Shown here piece after piece: positions 1 to 13,786 of a stretch of DNA of 64,000 nt; position 1 is the stretch's first letter, and every line of letters begins with the position of its first letter. The position numbers and the translations under genes are program-made. This DNA is from Vicia villosa. Lineage: Eukaryota; Streptophyta; Magnoliopsida; Fabales; Fabaceae. The stretch covers positions 1,456,501 through 1,520,500 of the forward strand of contig NW_026705001.1 in NCBI RefSeq assembly GCF_029867415.1, read 5' to 3'. The notes beneath the pieces were generated by a model. That model was given only the letters and a program-made list of their open reading frames with translations. It had not been told where the DNA came from and did no database searches.

Positions 1-884
1 ATTACAAGGCTCTTGCCATCTTTTTAGGTGTAGTATCAGAGACTCTTTTTATCTTCTATTAGAATTGTTTGAGTTGGTAGTACCTTATATTAATCTCAAC
101 AAATTAAAAGACAAGCAATAAAAGAACTTGGTTAAGTTCTTTAGGATTTTGAGTTTTTAGAATGTACTACTATCTCTGATTGGTTATAAGACTGTCATGT
201 TGCAACATCCAAATAAACGTTCTAATCCTTTAGAGTGTCTTAAGCCTCCAGATCATGTTCCAAATATTAGAATATGTGTTGGCATTGAATTTATATCAAA
301 GGCACTAGAAACATTGAAGTTTCCACTGCTAGTGCATGTCCACATACAGACATTTTTCCCATAAACTTTAGTAGAAATTTTTATTAGGTTAAACCATAGT
401 GACAGTGTAGGTGTCGGTATCTGACACAGTATCATGTGATTATGTTAAATTTTTTATTTTTTAAAATTATTACTGATATCGACGTGTAAATATAGTATCG
501 ACGTGTAAATATTGGTGTTAGGGACTAAATTGGGCCTTACTATTATAGCTTACTATTAAGATGTTAGGTACTAAGTTGATGTTTTTTTTAATACTCTAAA
601 GCTAAATTGATGAGTTTTATATACTATTTTAATCCAACTGTTGACGCAAATTTGGTCCAACTATTTTAATCCTAAGCTCTCAAATAGGTTATCAGCCATA
701 GTAAAGGTGAAGTTTCCCTCTCTTTTCTTAATCACCACATCAATATATTTTACAATTTTCTTGTACATTTGAAGTTATGGTATACATGAAAAATTGCTTC
801 AATGTGTATCAGATTTTTTGCTTGTCGGATCCATGAGTGGTTGTAATTGGTTGAGTTTATTTTGATTGTGAGATCTTATAGAAT

Positions 885-1076
885 TCACTTGGAGCCTCCT
901 TTAATGGTGTAGGCCGCAAGATATTCAGATCCGCGTAATGCATATGCTGCCATTGCTGGAGAGTCTTTGATTTTTCTGTAGTCAGGTACATCTGAATACA
1001 GATCAGGAGGGATCAATTTAAGTACTGTAACAAAGGTCAAGAAAGGAAAGGGAACTTCTGGCGTATCTGCTACCAA
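885..1076 (-). pseudogene. coding-like fragment, unrecognised
   Basis: A 63-residue open stretch on the minus strand reads as ordinary protein sequence, with normal composition and a C-terminal half containing PAMAAYALRG and ending in TIKGGSK before a stop. I do not recognise the family. No promoter, splice partner or further exon is evident on this strand nearby, and the surrounding bases are AT-rich non-coding sequence. It is best read as the 3' end of a displaced or decayed gene, but chance cannot be excluded. Confidence 0.25.
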
Positions 1077-1966
1077 CGGTCTAGATGTTCAGCTGAAGGA
1101 GTTCTTCTCTTGGACTTTTAGAAAGCATACTTTCTATTTTCAATGTTTTGCTAATTCTAAGTTAACATGTTATTTAACTACACAGATACAGTTCAGAATA
1201 CACTTAAACTTAACATGAAAATCCAAGTAGGGGAGCTAGACGGAGTCAAGAGAGTGATCACAGTCAACTTCAGTCTTCACCTTTACGAGGTATATTGTTA
1301 GAATAAATGCGGTCCTTTAATACAATTCTAGTTTAGTGCATCAAGTTTTAAATACAATTCTAGATTTTTAATCTATTTTACTCTAGATATAGGTGTGCTT
1401 ATTGACCAAAACAAAAGGAAAAACCAAGGGAGAGGTCACGGTGATCAACCAAAATCTTCTCAATCGTGCACTAGTCCAGCACCACCACCTCCAGTTACAT
1501 ATTCTACAAAGGTATTTCACTTTTATTAATGATGATTGCTTGTCATTTATAATAGAACAATTTTATTGAGGGATGGTTGTACACTTATCCTTGGCATCTA
1601 CTCTGTTTTTTATATCAACAAATATGTAGTCCTCTGTTTTCAGATATTGCATTTACTATAATTCACACTCTAAACCAAGTATATACGTATCTTTCTTGTG
1701 GAATTGTGGGTGGGTTATTCATTGGTATACACTACTTGCTTAGCTCTTAAGTCATGATGAACATGGAGGAGATCTAGTTCTCTCCAGGTTTTCTTTTGCA
1801 GTATTCTTGTTTTACTTGAGGTATAAGTGAGTTCAAGAAATGTAAGCTTAATAATCAGTGGTAGTTGTTCGCAGTGATCTCAGTTGTTGATCAATATTTG
1901 ACAAAAGTCACAATGCAAACTATCAAATTTCTTCTATATAACAGCTTGAGTGAGCTAATTACTGTG

Positions 1967-2167
1967 ACAATAAGAAATTCCAAAGGTAAGGAATTTGGCT
2001 ATGTAGGTTCACTGTTATTTTTTGTTAGAATAGGCAGTAAGAAATTCCAAAGGTAAGAAACTTGGCTATGTAGGTTCACTGTTATTTTTTGTTAGAATAG
2101 GCAGTAAGAAATTCCAAAGGTAAGGAATTTGGCTATGTAGGTTCACCGTTATTTTTTGTTAGAATAG
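1967..2167. repeat. 67-bp tandem repeat, three copies
   Basis: Three head-to-tail copies of a 67-bp unit lie at 1967-2033, 2034-2100 and 2101-2167. Each contains AAATTCCAAAGGTAAG followed by CTATGTAGGTTCAC and a T-rich tail ending TTAGAATAG. Copies 2 and 3 differ at only a few positions, so the amplification is recent. The unit is not a multiple of 3 and has no coding sense. Confidence 0.9.
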
Positions 2168-2646
2168 GCAAGTAGGCCAAGTCAGAAAGGGGAATATATT
2201 TGCATGGTAATAGTGACGTGGGTCATGAAAGGTGAAAGGTGTCAAACCAGCCCACTTGTAATTCGTCGTGCCATCATATTCAATCCTAAGCGCTTACTTT
2301 TCGCACAATGTTCCCTTTTCCCTTGTGTGCTTCATTGTTGAGGCTAGTATTTTAATGATTCCAGTGAAGTTTTGATTGCTTGATGGAGCATGTCCTAAAA
2401 TGTGATTATGGTATCAAAATTTCACAAAAAGGTTTAATATGTATTCCATCACTAGTTGGTCAAATTTGATCCTGCACTATAAAATTGTTATTTGTTTTCA
2501 GTGCTTTCATTTAGAATATGCTCACAGTTTGGTATTTTACTATAGAAGTACATTGTTTTGTATTTTAGGGACTGAATTGTATTTTAGGGAAGTTTCAATG
2601 TTAATATGTATGCTGGAGTATAAAAAGTTACTTGTGTTGCATGTAG

Positions 2647-2943
2647 GAAGAGTTAAAGAAGCACATGGTAGAGGAGGCAAGTAGCTCACATAATTTTCAA
2701 GCCATCAAAGATTCTACAAGCTGAAAGAATGATACTTATTCAAAGGTTAAAGGGCCCAAAAAGAGAGGACGGGTGCGTTGTCCTGGCAAGCTTCCCCGAC
2801 ATGCCAGTTTTAGCTCCAATGCTGATAATAGAGTTGCAACATTAGAGAATTTGCTTGAAAATATAATTTCTATTCTTCAACTGCGGTTTTCTGAAGATCC
2901 ACAAGTTAACGAGGTCTTACGAGCTATAACCGAAGAGGTTTGA
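2647..2943 (+). pseudogene. terminal-exon-like fragment, unrecognised
   Basis: One plus-strand frame reads as protein up to a TGA at 2941-2943, interrupted by a stop near 2724. It contains a basic segment (KGPKKRGRVRCPGK) followed by an amphipathic, leucine-rich C-terminus that could form a short coiled coil. An exon-like piece with proline-rich coding and a GT donor lies upstream near 1390-1510, and another may lie near 1230-1290. Together they suggest the decayed 3' half of a multi-exon gene for a basic nuclear protein. The family is not identified, and the internal stop argues for a pseudogene or for a missed intron. Confidence 0.35.
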
Positions 2944-3409
2944 TTTTGTGTCACCTATTGACCACAATCCGGTGAAGTTTATCTCAAGATACTCTTCACC
3001 TCCCTTTGCCATACTGATGTTTACATGAAAGTGAAGATACAAGAATATTAAAATACAAATATATGTGATTTCTTTTGTAAGATTTTAAGTATATTGAATG
3101 AAACTTTCTATGTTGAAATATTTGAATTTAATGTAAAGTAGGATAATTTTTTCATTTTAGTGATTTAACTTTGTCATGATTCTTAATATATTTTAAAATA
3201 TTTATAATCAGTCATTCAATTTTAATATTAGTAATATTTGTCAATGTAAAATTATAAATTTATTATACTTTCATATAATAAAATTTTTGTTTATTGAAGT
3301 TTTAGTGGTAGCAAAAATAAAATTTTTATTTAAAAAAAATTAAAATTTATATAAGTTTTAGTAACACCTAAAAAGTCGTAGGTATAAGTTTTACTAATTA
3401 TAATACTAG

Positions 3410-3619
3410 GATAACCTATAGTGACAGTCTATAGCTGTAGGTAAAATTTTGTCTGTAGCTAAAAGTTACAGTGACATCCAATTTAGTGTCACACCATACC
3501 CCCTTAAAGTTGACACCAAAGGAGGGTGTCACTAAAAGTTTTGCAGATATTTAGCTACAGATTATTGACTTTTAGTGAAAACTTTTGAGTATCACGGAAA
3601 GTCAATTTTTTTGTAGTGT
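3410..3619. mobile_element. CACTA-like transposon terminus (one end)
   Basis: The segment ends in TTTTTTTGTAGTG, the usual right terminus of plant CACTA (CMC) transposons, which read CACTACAAAAA on the other strand. Just inside are repeated subterminal motifs of the AGTGAC/GTCACT type in both orientations (for example near 3421, 3469, 3488 and 3525), which is also typical of this superfamily. I found no matching CACTA start to the left, so this is probably a truncated or solo end. Confidence 0.45.
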
Positions 3620-3922
3620 ATGGACAACAAGGAACAACTCGCTGTTATGTTTAAAACAAATCAGATTAAATACATTCAGGAATATATTAGATTGAAAATT
3701 TAAATTTATAAATTTTCAAGAAAAATTTTATGAGCCAGTAAAAAGATAATCTACAATCATTTGATATGATTAAGGTGTATCAAAGTCCAAAAGTTATTAG
3801 CTAAGTGACAAATCATTACCATATCTTTCTCAATTTCCCATTTTTTAAATTTTAAAATGATAATCAAATTTAACATCTTAAACAATTAAATGATATAATG
3901 TTTTTTTTTAAACAGCAAGAGA

Positions 3923-4333
<411 letters not shown>

Positions 4334-4416
<83 letters not shown>
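4334..4416. repeat. (TA)n microsatellite, distal half
   Basis: About 83 bp of TA repeat directly continuing the array at 3927-4078 after the foldback element. It abuts the 3' end of the minus-strand LINE at 4417 without an intervening poly(A) tract. Confidence 0.97.
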
Positions 4417-4418
<2 letters not shown>

Positions 4419-4504
4419 AAAAGAAAACCCCCAAGGGTCACATAGCGGCATACAAAAAAAGCGGGGCCTAAACCACAAGCGGAAAATTGCCCACCAAATG
4501 AAAC

Positions 4505-7500
4505 TTAACATAAGTAAAACAATGGGTTTTTATCGAACTCATAAAAATTACATTTGGTGTGAGAAATATTCCCTATAAAAGACCAACGCCAAATAACCGC
4601 CTTAATCCCCCAAACCACGTCCCGAGTGACCCACTCAGTATTTCTAAAAATAATGTCATTCCTGACCAACCATAAACTCCCAATAATAGCCAACCAAATA
4701 CAACCCTCCTCACCTCTCCTTACTTTTTTAGATTTACAAAAGGAGATCCAACATCTATAAATTTCTTTGAAATCCTCAACTAACAAAAAAGGCATTCCAA
4801 TTCAATGAGCCAATTCCTTCCAAACATCAAGGACGCACCGACATAAAAGAAGGGAATGAAGAGATGATTCGACAACAGCCCCGCAAAAAACGCAAGAAAG
4901 ATTAGATGTAAGAGGGAGAATACCTCGAATAGCTAATAAATCCTTCGTGGCAATCCTATTCTTGAAACATCTCCAAGCAAAGGCTTTCGCTTTACATGGA
5001 GCCTCAATCTTCCAAATAAGAGGAACAATATAATCCAAACGATTATGCGGACCGTACATCCGAAAACTGTCCCGAATGGAAGCATAACAAGAAGAGACAG
5101 TGTAGCAATCATTGCCCGAATGCCTCCATGCCACTCCGTCTCGACGGCTGCTGTCCGGCCAAGAAAGATGAAGCCGGAGCAAGTTCCGCAGCTCAGCTGC
5201 CTCCGCAATAGCTGCTGGCCCCGGCAGAACCAGAATACCGAAATCAAACCAAATCCACTCGCCATTCCGCCAACCTCCCATTCCGGCTATAGAAGCATCC
5301 TGTAACAAAGAAATATCAAATAGAGACGGAAACAAATTCCTAATAATTCCCTCTTCCATCCAATGAGCTTGCCAAAAAGAAGTAGAATATCCATCACCTA
5401 TATGAAAAAAACAATTATTAACAAAAAAATACACCGGTAATCTCTTCGAAGAAATGATGTCCGACCACCACACCGAATAAGAACTATAATTATCTCTCCT
5501 TCCTCCTTCTAAAGTCACCCGAATCTTCACATCCCCATATCTCGCTTTCAACATCCTATACCAAAGAGAGTTAGAGGCCTCCAAAATTCTCCACTTCCAC
5601 TTGAGGAGAAGGGCCAAATTGAAATCTTCCAAGCTTCTCAACCCTAAACCACCTCTATCCACCGGTAAGCAAACATCTTCCCACTTCACCCAATGAACAC
5701 ACCTCTTATCATCCGTTCCTCCCCACAAAAAATTGCTTGGAATTTTGTTAATCTCCCGAATGACCTTCTTCGGAGCCAAATAAAAAGATAAAGTAAAAAT
5801 GGGTAAACTACCAAGCACAAATTTTAATAAGGTAATTCTTCCTCCAAAGCTAAGCCATCTTCCTTTCCAAGAACAAAGCTTCTTCCTAATTTTCTCCACT
5901 ACGGGTCTCCAAAAATCAATCCTTCTAGGATTAGATCCGATGCGAATCCCGAGAAAAGAGAACTCCTCTGATTCCAACTTGCAAGAAAGGAAAGAAGTCG
6001 CCACCTCCAAGAAATGAGAATAATATTTATACCAATGAGCTTACTCTTGGTAAAATTGATACCAAGACCCGAAACAATTTCAAAACCACGCAATACCGAT
6101 TTGATAGCCCACAAATGCCTCCAACTCCCATCTCCCATAAGTAAGGTGTCATCCGCGAATTGTAAAACATCCATGAAACAATTACCTTTTACATTACACC
6201 CAACAAACTCCCCGATATCCACCGCATTGTTAACTAAGGTTTTCAAACCTTCCGCCACTATAACAAAGAGAAAGGGTGATAAAGGGTCCCCTTGACGTAA
6301 ACCTCTCTCCACAACGAACTCCTTAGTAGGGCTACCGTTCACTAAAACCGACATTTTGCTAGAAAAGACAAGCACCTCTATCCACTTCATCCACCTCTCC
6401 CCAAATCCCATCTTTCTCATCGTGAAACTAAGAAAGTTCCAATTAACCTTATCGTAAGCTTTTTCAAAGTCTACTTTAAAAAGCAGAAACTCCCTCCCTT
6501 CCTTAGATGCAAAATCCACCAACTCATTAGCAATAAGGACCCCATCAAGCAATTGAAGACCCGGGACAAAGGCACTTTGGCATTGAGAAATAACAGAAGA
6601 TAGCACTCTTTTAATTCTACCAGCCAAACTTTAGAAATAACTTTGTAAATACACCCCACCAAGCATATAGGTCTATAGTCGTCCAAACCTAAAGGATTGG
6701 AGGACTTAGGAATCAAAGTAAGAAAAGAGGAGGTTATGGCCTTAGATAGAAAATAACCCGAGTGAAGATCCTTAAAGCAAGCTAAGAAGTCCTCTTTAAT
6801 GAAATTCCAGCACTTTTTAACGAAAAGAATAGAGAAACCGTCCGGGCCTAGACTCTTCGAACCATCACAATTCCACACCGCTTCCCTTATTTCCCCCTCG
6901 GAAAATGGAACCTCAAGAGAGGAACTATCATCCTCACTCAAAGAATTGAACGAAACCTCATCCAAAATCGGTCTTCTTTGGCAAATCTCCTTAAATTTCC
7001 CATGAAAATGATCTCTCACTTCTTCCCTAACCTCCTCCGCTTTCATGATGATACCGTTTCTCGTAGAGATTGCACTAATGTGGTTCCTCCTCCTCCTTTC
7101 TTTCATCACTCTATGGAAGTACTTGCTATTAGAATCTCCATCATTGAGCCATTTTAATCTAGATTTTTGAATGAGCATATTCTCCTTAATTTTGAGATTC
7201 AACCAAATCCTACTACTAGCTTTACTCTTAATAGCCCTCAACTTCTTGCTAAAAACATCGATATCATCCGCCTCGTTTAAGTCTCTAACACCTTCTTCCA
7301 CCTCTAAGTCGAACTTGCCAAACACCGTCAAATTCCACCTTTTTATCCTTTCTTTTAATAAACGAAGTTTCTCCTTTAACACAAAATCGCCTCTTCCAAA
7401 CACCTTAAACTCCTTCCACTCACGTTCAAGAAAAGGCATAAAATCTCTATTATTAAACCACTCATTGTTGAACTTGAACGGTTTAGGCCCCCAATCTTCA

Positions 7501-8201
7501 TCATCCACAACCAACCAAACCGGACAATGGTCCGAAATGTCTCTCCGTCCAATTAATTGACCCACCACTCCCCACGAAGAAACAATGTTACCATCTACAA
7601 GAAACTGATTTAATCTACTCTTCGACTTCCCATCACTACTAAACCAACTATACTTTTTTTCCCTTACAAGGGACATCCACTAAACCGCACTCATCGATAA
7701 ATTTGGAAAAATCCCTCCACTCCGAATAATTGTTCAACGAGGAAAGCCCTACCCTTTCACTTCTCTTCTTAGTAGCATTGAAATCTCCCCTATAAGCCAT
7801 TGGCCATCACAAAATTTATCTTTTAATTTTATCAAAGTTTTCCAAAGAGTACGCTTAGAAGAACTCGAACACGACGAGTAAACATTGACAAAGTAATACA
7901 CATTGTTATTCCAACAAGCTTTGACCCCCAAGAAACCTTGACCTCTGAAACTAAAGATAACCGACATGGAACTCACCTTCCAAAGAATAAGCATACCTCC
8001 TGATATACCTTCCGATTCCGAGAACGAAAAATCTATGTCCTCCTTCCCCCAAAAGCTTCTAGCTAACGTTTCTGAAATATCCTTCAACTTTGTTTCTTGA
8101 ATGAAAAATAAATCTGCCCTTCCTTTTTGAATAATATTACTAATACGGTTCTTCTTAACTCTGCTACCTCCGCCCCTTATATTCAAAGAACCGATGATCA
8201 T
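4505..8201 (-). pseudogene. LINE ORF2 (endonuclease, RT, zf-RVT), degenerate
   Basis: The frame opens at 8201 with an APE-type endonuclease (GSLNIRGGGS, then FFIQETKLK with the catalytic Glu). It shifts by one base near 7786, and the C-terminal endonuclease half and linker continue at 7676 with SKYFHRVMKERR. The reverse transcriptase follows with LGPDGFSILF, LTLIPKSSNP, RGLRQGDPLSPFLF and the catalytic LQFADDTLL near 6165-6140. Further shifts occur near 6630 and 6020. The thumb and connection region (KGRWLSFGGRITLLK) and the zf-RVT region (WKIEAPCKAKAFAW, then CVFCG) end at 4802 with a TGA in place of a tryptophan codon. The tail continues to 4505. The order and length fit a plant L1 ORF2 of about 1,200 codons. 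Confidence 0.9.
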
Positions 8202-11200
8202 TTCAAAAACTTTTTAAGCTCCATCCCTCCGTCCTTACTCTTTCCCCCATTCTTCTCTGCATCCTGAAATAATGTACAACAATCACTCCTAGTGTCCTCC
8301 ATAATAACTCCTAAATTATTTATCGCCCTCCATAATTTCTCACCCGCCTCCACGCCAAAGTTCCCGATAATTTTTTAGTTGCACCTGATGATGTCCGACG
8401 CTGCCGATAGCTCTCCGTAACAAACCGAAACCGGGCCAGATCCATTCACCGAGACAACATCGTCAGAAGAATTGAAACTCTTGATAGCATCCAAACTACT
8501 ATCCCTCCTATCTAAAATTCTGTTAGAAATGGCTCCATCCACAGGCCCTGTTTTAGATTTATCCCCACACTATTTCAGTGGAACCGTACCATTCAACTTC
8601 CTTCTAAAAACCTTCTTATGACTCTTCTTTATCACCTTCCTACCCTTACCGCTACCTACCAGCTTACTACAAACCACTTCTGACATTCTTTTAAACAACA
8701 CTTTTTTACCCTTATTACTAGCAGAGATTACCGGACCTGTAAAGCATTCCTCCCTAGCAGGTCTGCATAACGACACATGCTTAATTGAGTTGGAGATAGA
8801 ATTCCCCCCTGCAGTGGCAAAACCCCCCTTGCTTCTCTCCTTTTCCAAAAGCGACTCAGCAACCACAGTCCCAGTAGATGCCGAAGCAGAAAGAGAACTG
8901 GATAGGTTATCTTCTACACCAGCAACATATGGCCTAGACTCCTTCAACTTTACAACAGCATCATCAAACAACCCCACATCCACACGTGTTCCTCCCCTAA
9001 CCTCTTCAGCGTCACCACCTGAATCCTCCTCACACGAGCCCGCATCAACCTTACCATCCTTGCCATTCTCCCTAACAAAATTTCCAACTAAACTATCAAA
9101 CAAATCATCACTTCCATCATCGGAAAAAGAGGAGTTGTTCGACGACGCACTCAAACCTTTGGTACTCTCCGCCCTCTTACCAATCTTCATAGGCCCATAA
9201 GAATCTTCTCTCAACACCAATCTGAAGTCAGCACCATCAATATTGACAACAATTGATTCAGCCAAAACAAAATCCAGAGGAACTCTCACCATAAGCCTAG
9301 CAATATCCGAAATACCCCCTCCAATCGTTGCCTCGTCAACGCAAACAAAAGAGCCGATGGAATTAGCCAATTTCAAAAAGAAATTGTAGCACCAAGCATG
9401 ACACGGTAAGCCATGTATTCGGATCCATGCCAATCTAACAGAATCGACATCGCTTTCTCTCCATGGTCTGGTCGTTCTAAACCATTGTTTCCACCACGAA
9501 CTTCCATCGCTAATAAGATCTTGGATCATACCCTCCTCGTTCTCCTCCAAAACACAAAGATTGGCCCCAATAGGAAACACTTTCACAGCAAAAAACCCTC
9601 CACTTCAAGATGAGTTTGAATGTTGTAGGACTCACCTGAATGAATCACTTCTCCAATAAAAGCTTTCTTCCATCTATTAAGTACCTCCGGGTGGGATTTG
9701 AACTCCACCACCGCCCTCTCTTGATTCCTCGCACTAACCTCCCTACCATCCCTCACAATCTCAGCAAAAGATACAGACCCTGAGACCACTCTTTTTCCTT
9801 TCCCTTCCCCATATCTTCTTATCCCCTCTGGCCTCTTGAAACCACCTGAAAATTGCCTCGCATAAAAGCCCCCTCCTTCACCTCTGTTACTCCTTCTATC
9901 AAATCTGGGTAGGTAAGCATGAATTTTCCTCCCATCGATTAAAACATTATCCAGTTTGACAGCCAACAATCTAGCATCCTCAACATTCTTAAACCTTGCG
10001 AATCCGTAGCGTTTCCCCAAGTTGTTCCTCTTTGGAGGAATCACCACCTCGATGACATCCCCGATACAACCGAAAAGTTTGAATAGATCCACTGCTCTAT
10101 GCCTCTCAGGGAACTCCGAGACATAAATCGAGACAATCTCCATCTCAAAATCCACGACATTCCTTCCAAAGGGAAAAGAATCCCTGTCATACCCCAAAAT
10201 TTGCCCACATTATTTCTCCTGTTCAAATTCAAATCAATACATAAAGCTCCTAGACACCCTCTCCTATACAAGGCTCTGAAACTAGGGTTGGGTCTGCTCA
10301 AAGGAAAATCAATGAATCAATGGCTCTAAGGCATCTCAAGTGGCTCAATATATCTCACACTATCTCTATGACAAGTATCAAGTCTCAATTCAATGGAATG
10401 GTCACTTAATTGTTCAGAAAGTCAACAGTCGACTATGTTAACCTGAAAGTCAACTATGGTCAAAGTAAAGTCAAAACTCCTAATTTTTTGTCAAGATCCT
10501 CATATTGAAGTATCATTCACCATTTGATCAAGAATTGATCATGGTTCATCAAGGAAAGATAAAAAATCAACAAATCAAAAAGTTTCTAAATTAGGGTTTT
10601 GTATAGGAAAAGTCAACTGAACTTTGACCAGCCATAACTTTCACATGGAACATCCAAAATTCTTCATCCAAAGCTCATCTTGAAGGAAATTGGATTCTCT
10701 ACAAAATTGTCTCTCACATGCCAAGTCTAAAAATGCTTCATTTAAGAGATATGGACCAAAACATTACAGGTCCTTTTCAAAAGTCAACAAAAGAACACTT
10801 TTTTCAAAAGGTCATATAAAGAGCATGGAAAATCATTTTGATATGAGACCAAAGACACTGGTTAGAGGACTCTCTAAGGTTTCTAAAAAGTCCTTCAACA
10901 CTTGACAAATTGGAGAGGGAAATGTGAAAAAAAAAGCCTCAAATTAATTTCTCTTGCAAAGAGGCCCAAGTTTTTATGGCCCAACCTTGTTCCTCAAGTT
11001 GTCTAGAATACCCAATCCTAAATCCACGAATTATTGACAAATTATTTGATTTTTAGTGAATTTTATTCATTAAAAATTATGGAAAAGTGAAAGATTTGAT
11101 AAAGGTTTTGAAAAGATTTGTTTTGGTTTTAAGTCTCAATCAATTTCAAACACATTGTGAATCAAATATCTGATAAAGTCAATAAGAAATCAAGATGGGC

Positions 11201-12025
11201 AAAAGAAGATGCAATATTAGTCAAAAATAGCAAGATTTATGTCAAAATATTCATCCAAAGAATCAAATCAAATCTTATGATTTTATGAAGATTCAACACA
11301 AGTTTATAAACATAATCATACTCCTATATAAAGGGGACAAAAATCCAAGCCCTGGTTTCACGAACTCTGCCTCCAAGACCCTCACGAAAAGCTTCAAAAA
11401 AATCAAAGAAATGTGAAATTTGGATTCAAGGATTGAAGCCAATTCAAGGACATTTGAAGTGTTCAATCCATTCTTTGGTGTTCCCTGGAGTTATCTGAAT
11501 CATCTCCAAGCCCGTACGCGCACAGGACCATCCCCTACACGTTCACGGTTTGCACCTATAGATTCGAATTCGTTTTCTTTGATTCATGCATAATTAACTT
11601 AATTTGAGTGCATACTTGTATTCTTTATGAGTTTTCTATGCTTTCTGGATAACTTGATTGGAGTTTAAGGGCAGGGATGCAGATTTGCCATTATTAGGTT
11701 TCAAAGCTCCAATTTAGGGTTTTGAAATTTAGCCAAAATTGGAAGAAATTAAGACCACCATCGTGTTCAGGAGATTGAATGCAATCGATCTATGGTCCTA
11801 TGTCAAATTTCTTGTGCGTATTTTTGTTGATTGTGATTTACAGGGCTATGGATACGGGCAAAAAACGTTGGCAAAAGCGTTGCCATTCCCAGAAAAAATC
11901 CAAGGTTGAAGAAAGGGGGCTGGCGCGAACGTTTGCTTTTGAATCTTATTGTTATTGTTTAATATATATTGTGTATGAAGCATATCTTGAACAGCCAACG
12001 TGGCCCAGCGCGCATGGTGCGCGCA

Positions 12026-12071
12026 TGGCAAGTGGAGACCATATTGTCCAAAGGGGAAGTGGTTCGATCCC
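12026..12071 (+). promoter_or_regulatory. tRNA-like box A/box B pair within LTR
   Basis: TGGCAAGTGG (12026-12035) fits a pol III box A, and GGTTCGATCC (12061-12070) fits box B, 25 bp apart. There is no clover-leaf acceptor stem, so it is not a tRNA gene. It may be a decayed tRNA-derived piece or coincidence. Confidence 0.3.
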
Positions 12072-13620
12072 AGCCTTCCTCGTTTTCCTTTAATTTCTTT
12101 TACTAGTAACATGCTAAATCTGGTACAAACGTCAGTACGCGTGACTATGGTGCACCTTCGTTCAAGAGCCTTTCAATCTTCATCAGATGCATCTCCATCA
12201 AGATCCAACATCCACAAAGTTGATGGCTTATCATGGACCTTCACAAGCGCCACACACGATAATTAGCTAAGTTTTTCTTTCTTCTTTTTCTTTTAATCAT
12301 ATAATACTTTGTTTTTTTTACCTATTTATTCATTTAATTATATGTTTAAAACATCCTTTTACAAAACTATTTTTAATTCTTTTTTTTTCTCTTCATAAAA
12401 TTTTTTATTAAAATAAAAATATTTTTATTTGATTGATTTAGTTTGTTTAAACCATTTAATTAATTATAAATATTTTTGTTAATTGATTAATTACGTGTTA
12501 GGGTTAGGCTTTTTAATCGAAACCTGATTTACACCGATTTAATTAATTAGGTAGAATACCAATAATTAATTAAATTGATTTTATTCATTCTATTAACCAT
12601 GGCTAACTTGTCCCCTAATCAGGGTTTACGAGGATCATTCCTACACTGAAAAATATTTCTTTTCTGTGCCTTTTTTTTAGGGTTGACTTTTCAAATGCCT
12701 TCCGACTACGCGCCTTCAAGATCCGAAGCTAAGTCTTTAATTTAATTATTATTTTAAAGTCTATTTTGTTTCCTTATTTTTTAAGGTTTGCCTTTTGAAC
12801 TCTGGATACACCCACACCTACTGTTCTGCCTTTGCCTTTGCCATGTTTCAGGGTCAACCCCGAGGCTTCCTCCGACTGTCAACCATGTCAGATCACATTC
12901 AAAGCTAAGTGCCTTTTATTTATTTATTTTAATTCCTTTTATCTTTTTATTTTTAGGGTTAGCAATGTTCGCCTCCGAACCGATAATGCACTCACCCCAT
13001 TTTTTGTTTGCCATTTTTCCCACCTTTTCAGGGTTTGTCAATTGCCAAAGCGTCGAGTATCGGTAACCCTAAACCCTAATCTCAATTAAATTATTACTTG
13101 TTTCAAACCTATTTGTTTTATTTTATCCCGCTGGTTTCAGTTCCCCTCTCCTCCGCTGGTTGCAATTTCCGATTTTTTTACCACTATGCCACAAATATGG
13201 AAGTTTAATACCAGAATGCCACAAAGTGAAAAAAAATACCAGAATGCCACTTTTCTAGTACAGGTCCGGCCAGGCCTTGGACGGACTGGAAAAGGTTTTT
13301 TTCTGCACGTTGGGGTCCGGCCAGGGGTGGGCCGGACGCAAACTAGGGCCTTTTTTTTAATTTTAATTGATTTAAAGAATATATTAATTATAAAAATTGT
13401 TTTTTTATTTTAAAAATGATTAAAAGACAATAAAATATAATAAAAAACATTATAATATAATTAAAAATAATTATTTGCCAATATTTATTTTAATTGAATT
13501 TAAAGATTTATTAATCATGAAAATTGTTTTTTTATTATAAATAATGATTAAAATATAATAAAAAATTAAAAAAAAATGTTATTTTAATTATTAAAAAAAT
13601 GAGTAAGTCACGGGTTGGAC

Positions 13621-13682
13621 GAACATGTGTAGGTTCGGCCAATAGATGGACGAGCATGTGTAGGTTCGGCCAATAGATGGAC
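13621..13682. repeat. 31-bp direct repeat, two copies
   Basis: Two near-identical 31-bp units (13621-13651 and 13652-13682) contain GTAGGTTCGGCCAATAGATG. They lie just upstream of the TATA-like box at 13715-13722 and could be subterminal or promoter repeats of the MULE. Confidence 0.8.
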
Positions 13683-13714
13683 GAGGACATATATTTTATT
13701 ATTATTTTTTTCCC

Positions 13715-13722
13715 TATAAATA
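13715..13722 (+). promoter_or_regulatory. TATA-box candidate for the MULE ORF
   Basis: TATAAATA lies about 65 bp upstream of the ATG at 13787 in a spacing typical of plant promoters. There is no experimental support. Confidence 0.4.
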
Positions 13723-13786
13723 AGACTGTACAGCCACATTTCCACTCACACCAGTTACAATTGAAGGTTTAGTGTTACTATTGGAG

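Noticed and set aside
12026..12071. A tRNA gene
   Set aside because: Box-like motifs are present but no acceptor stem, anticodon arm or CCA-adjacent structure can be folded.
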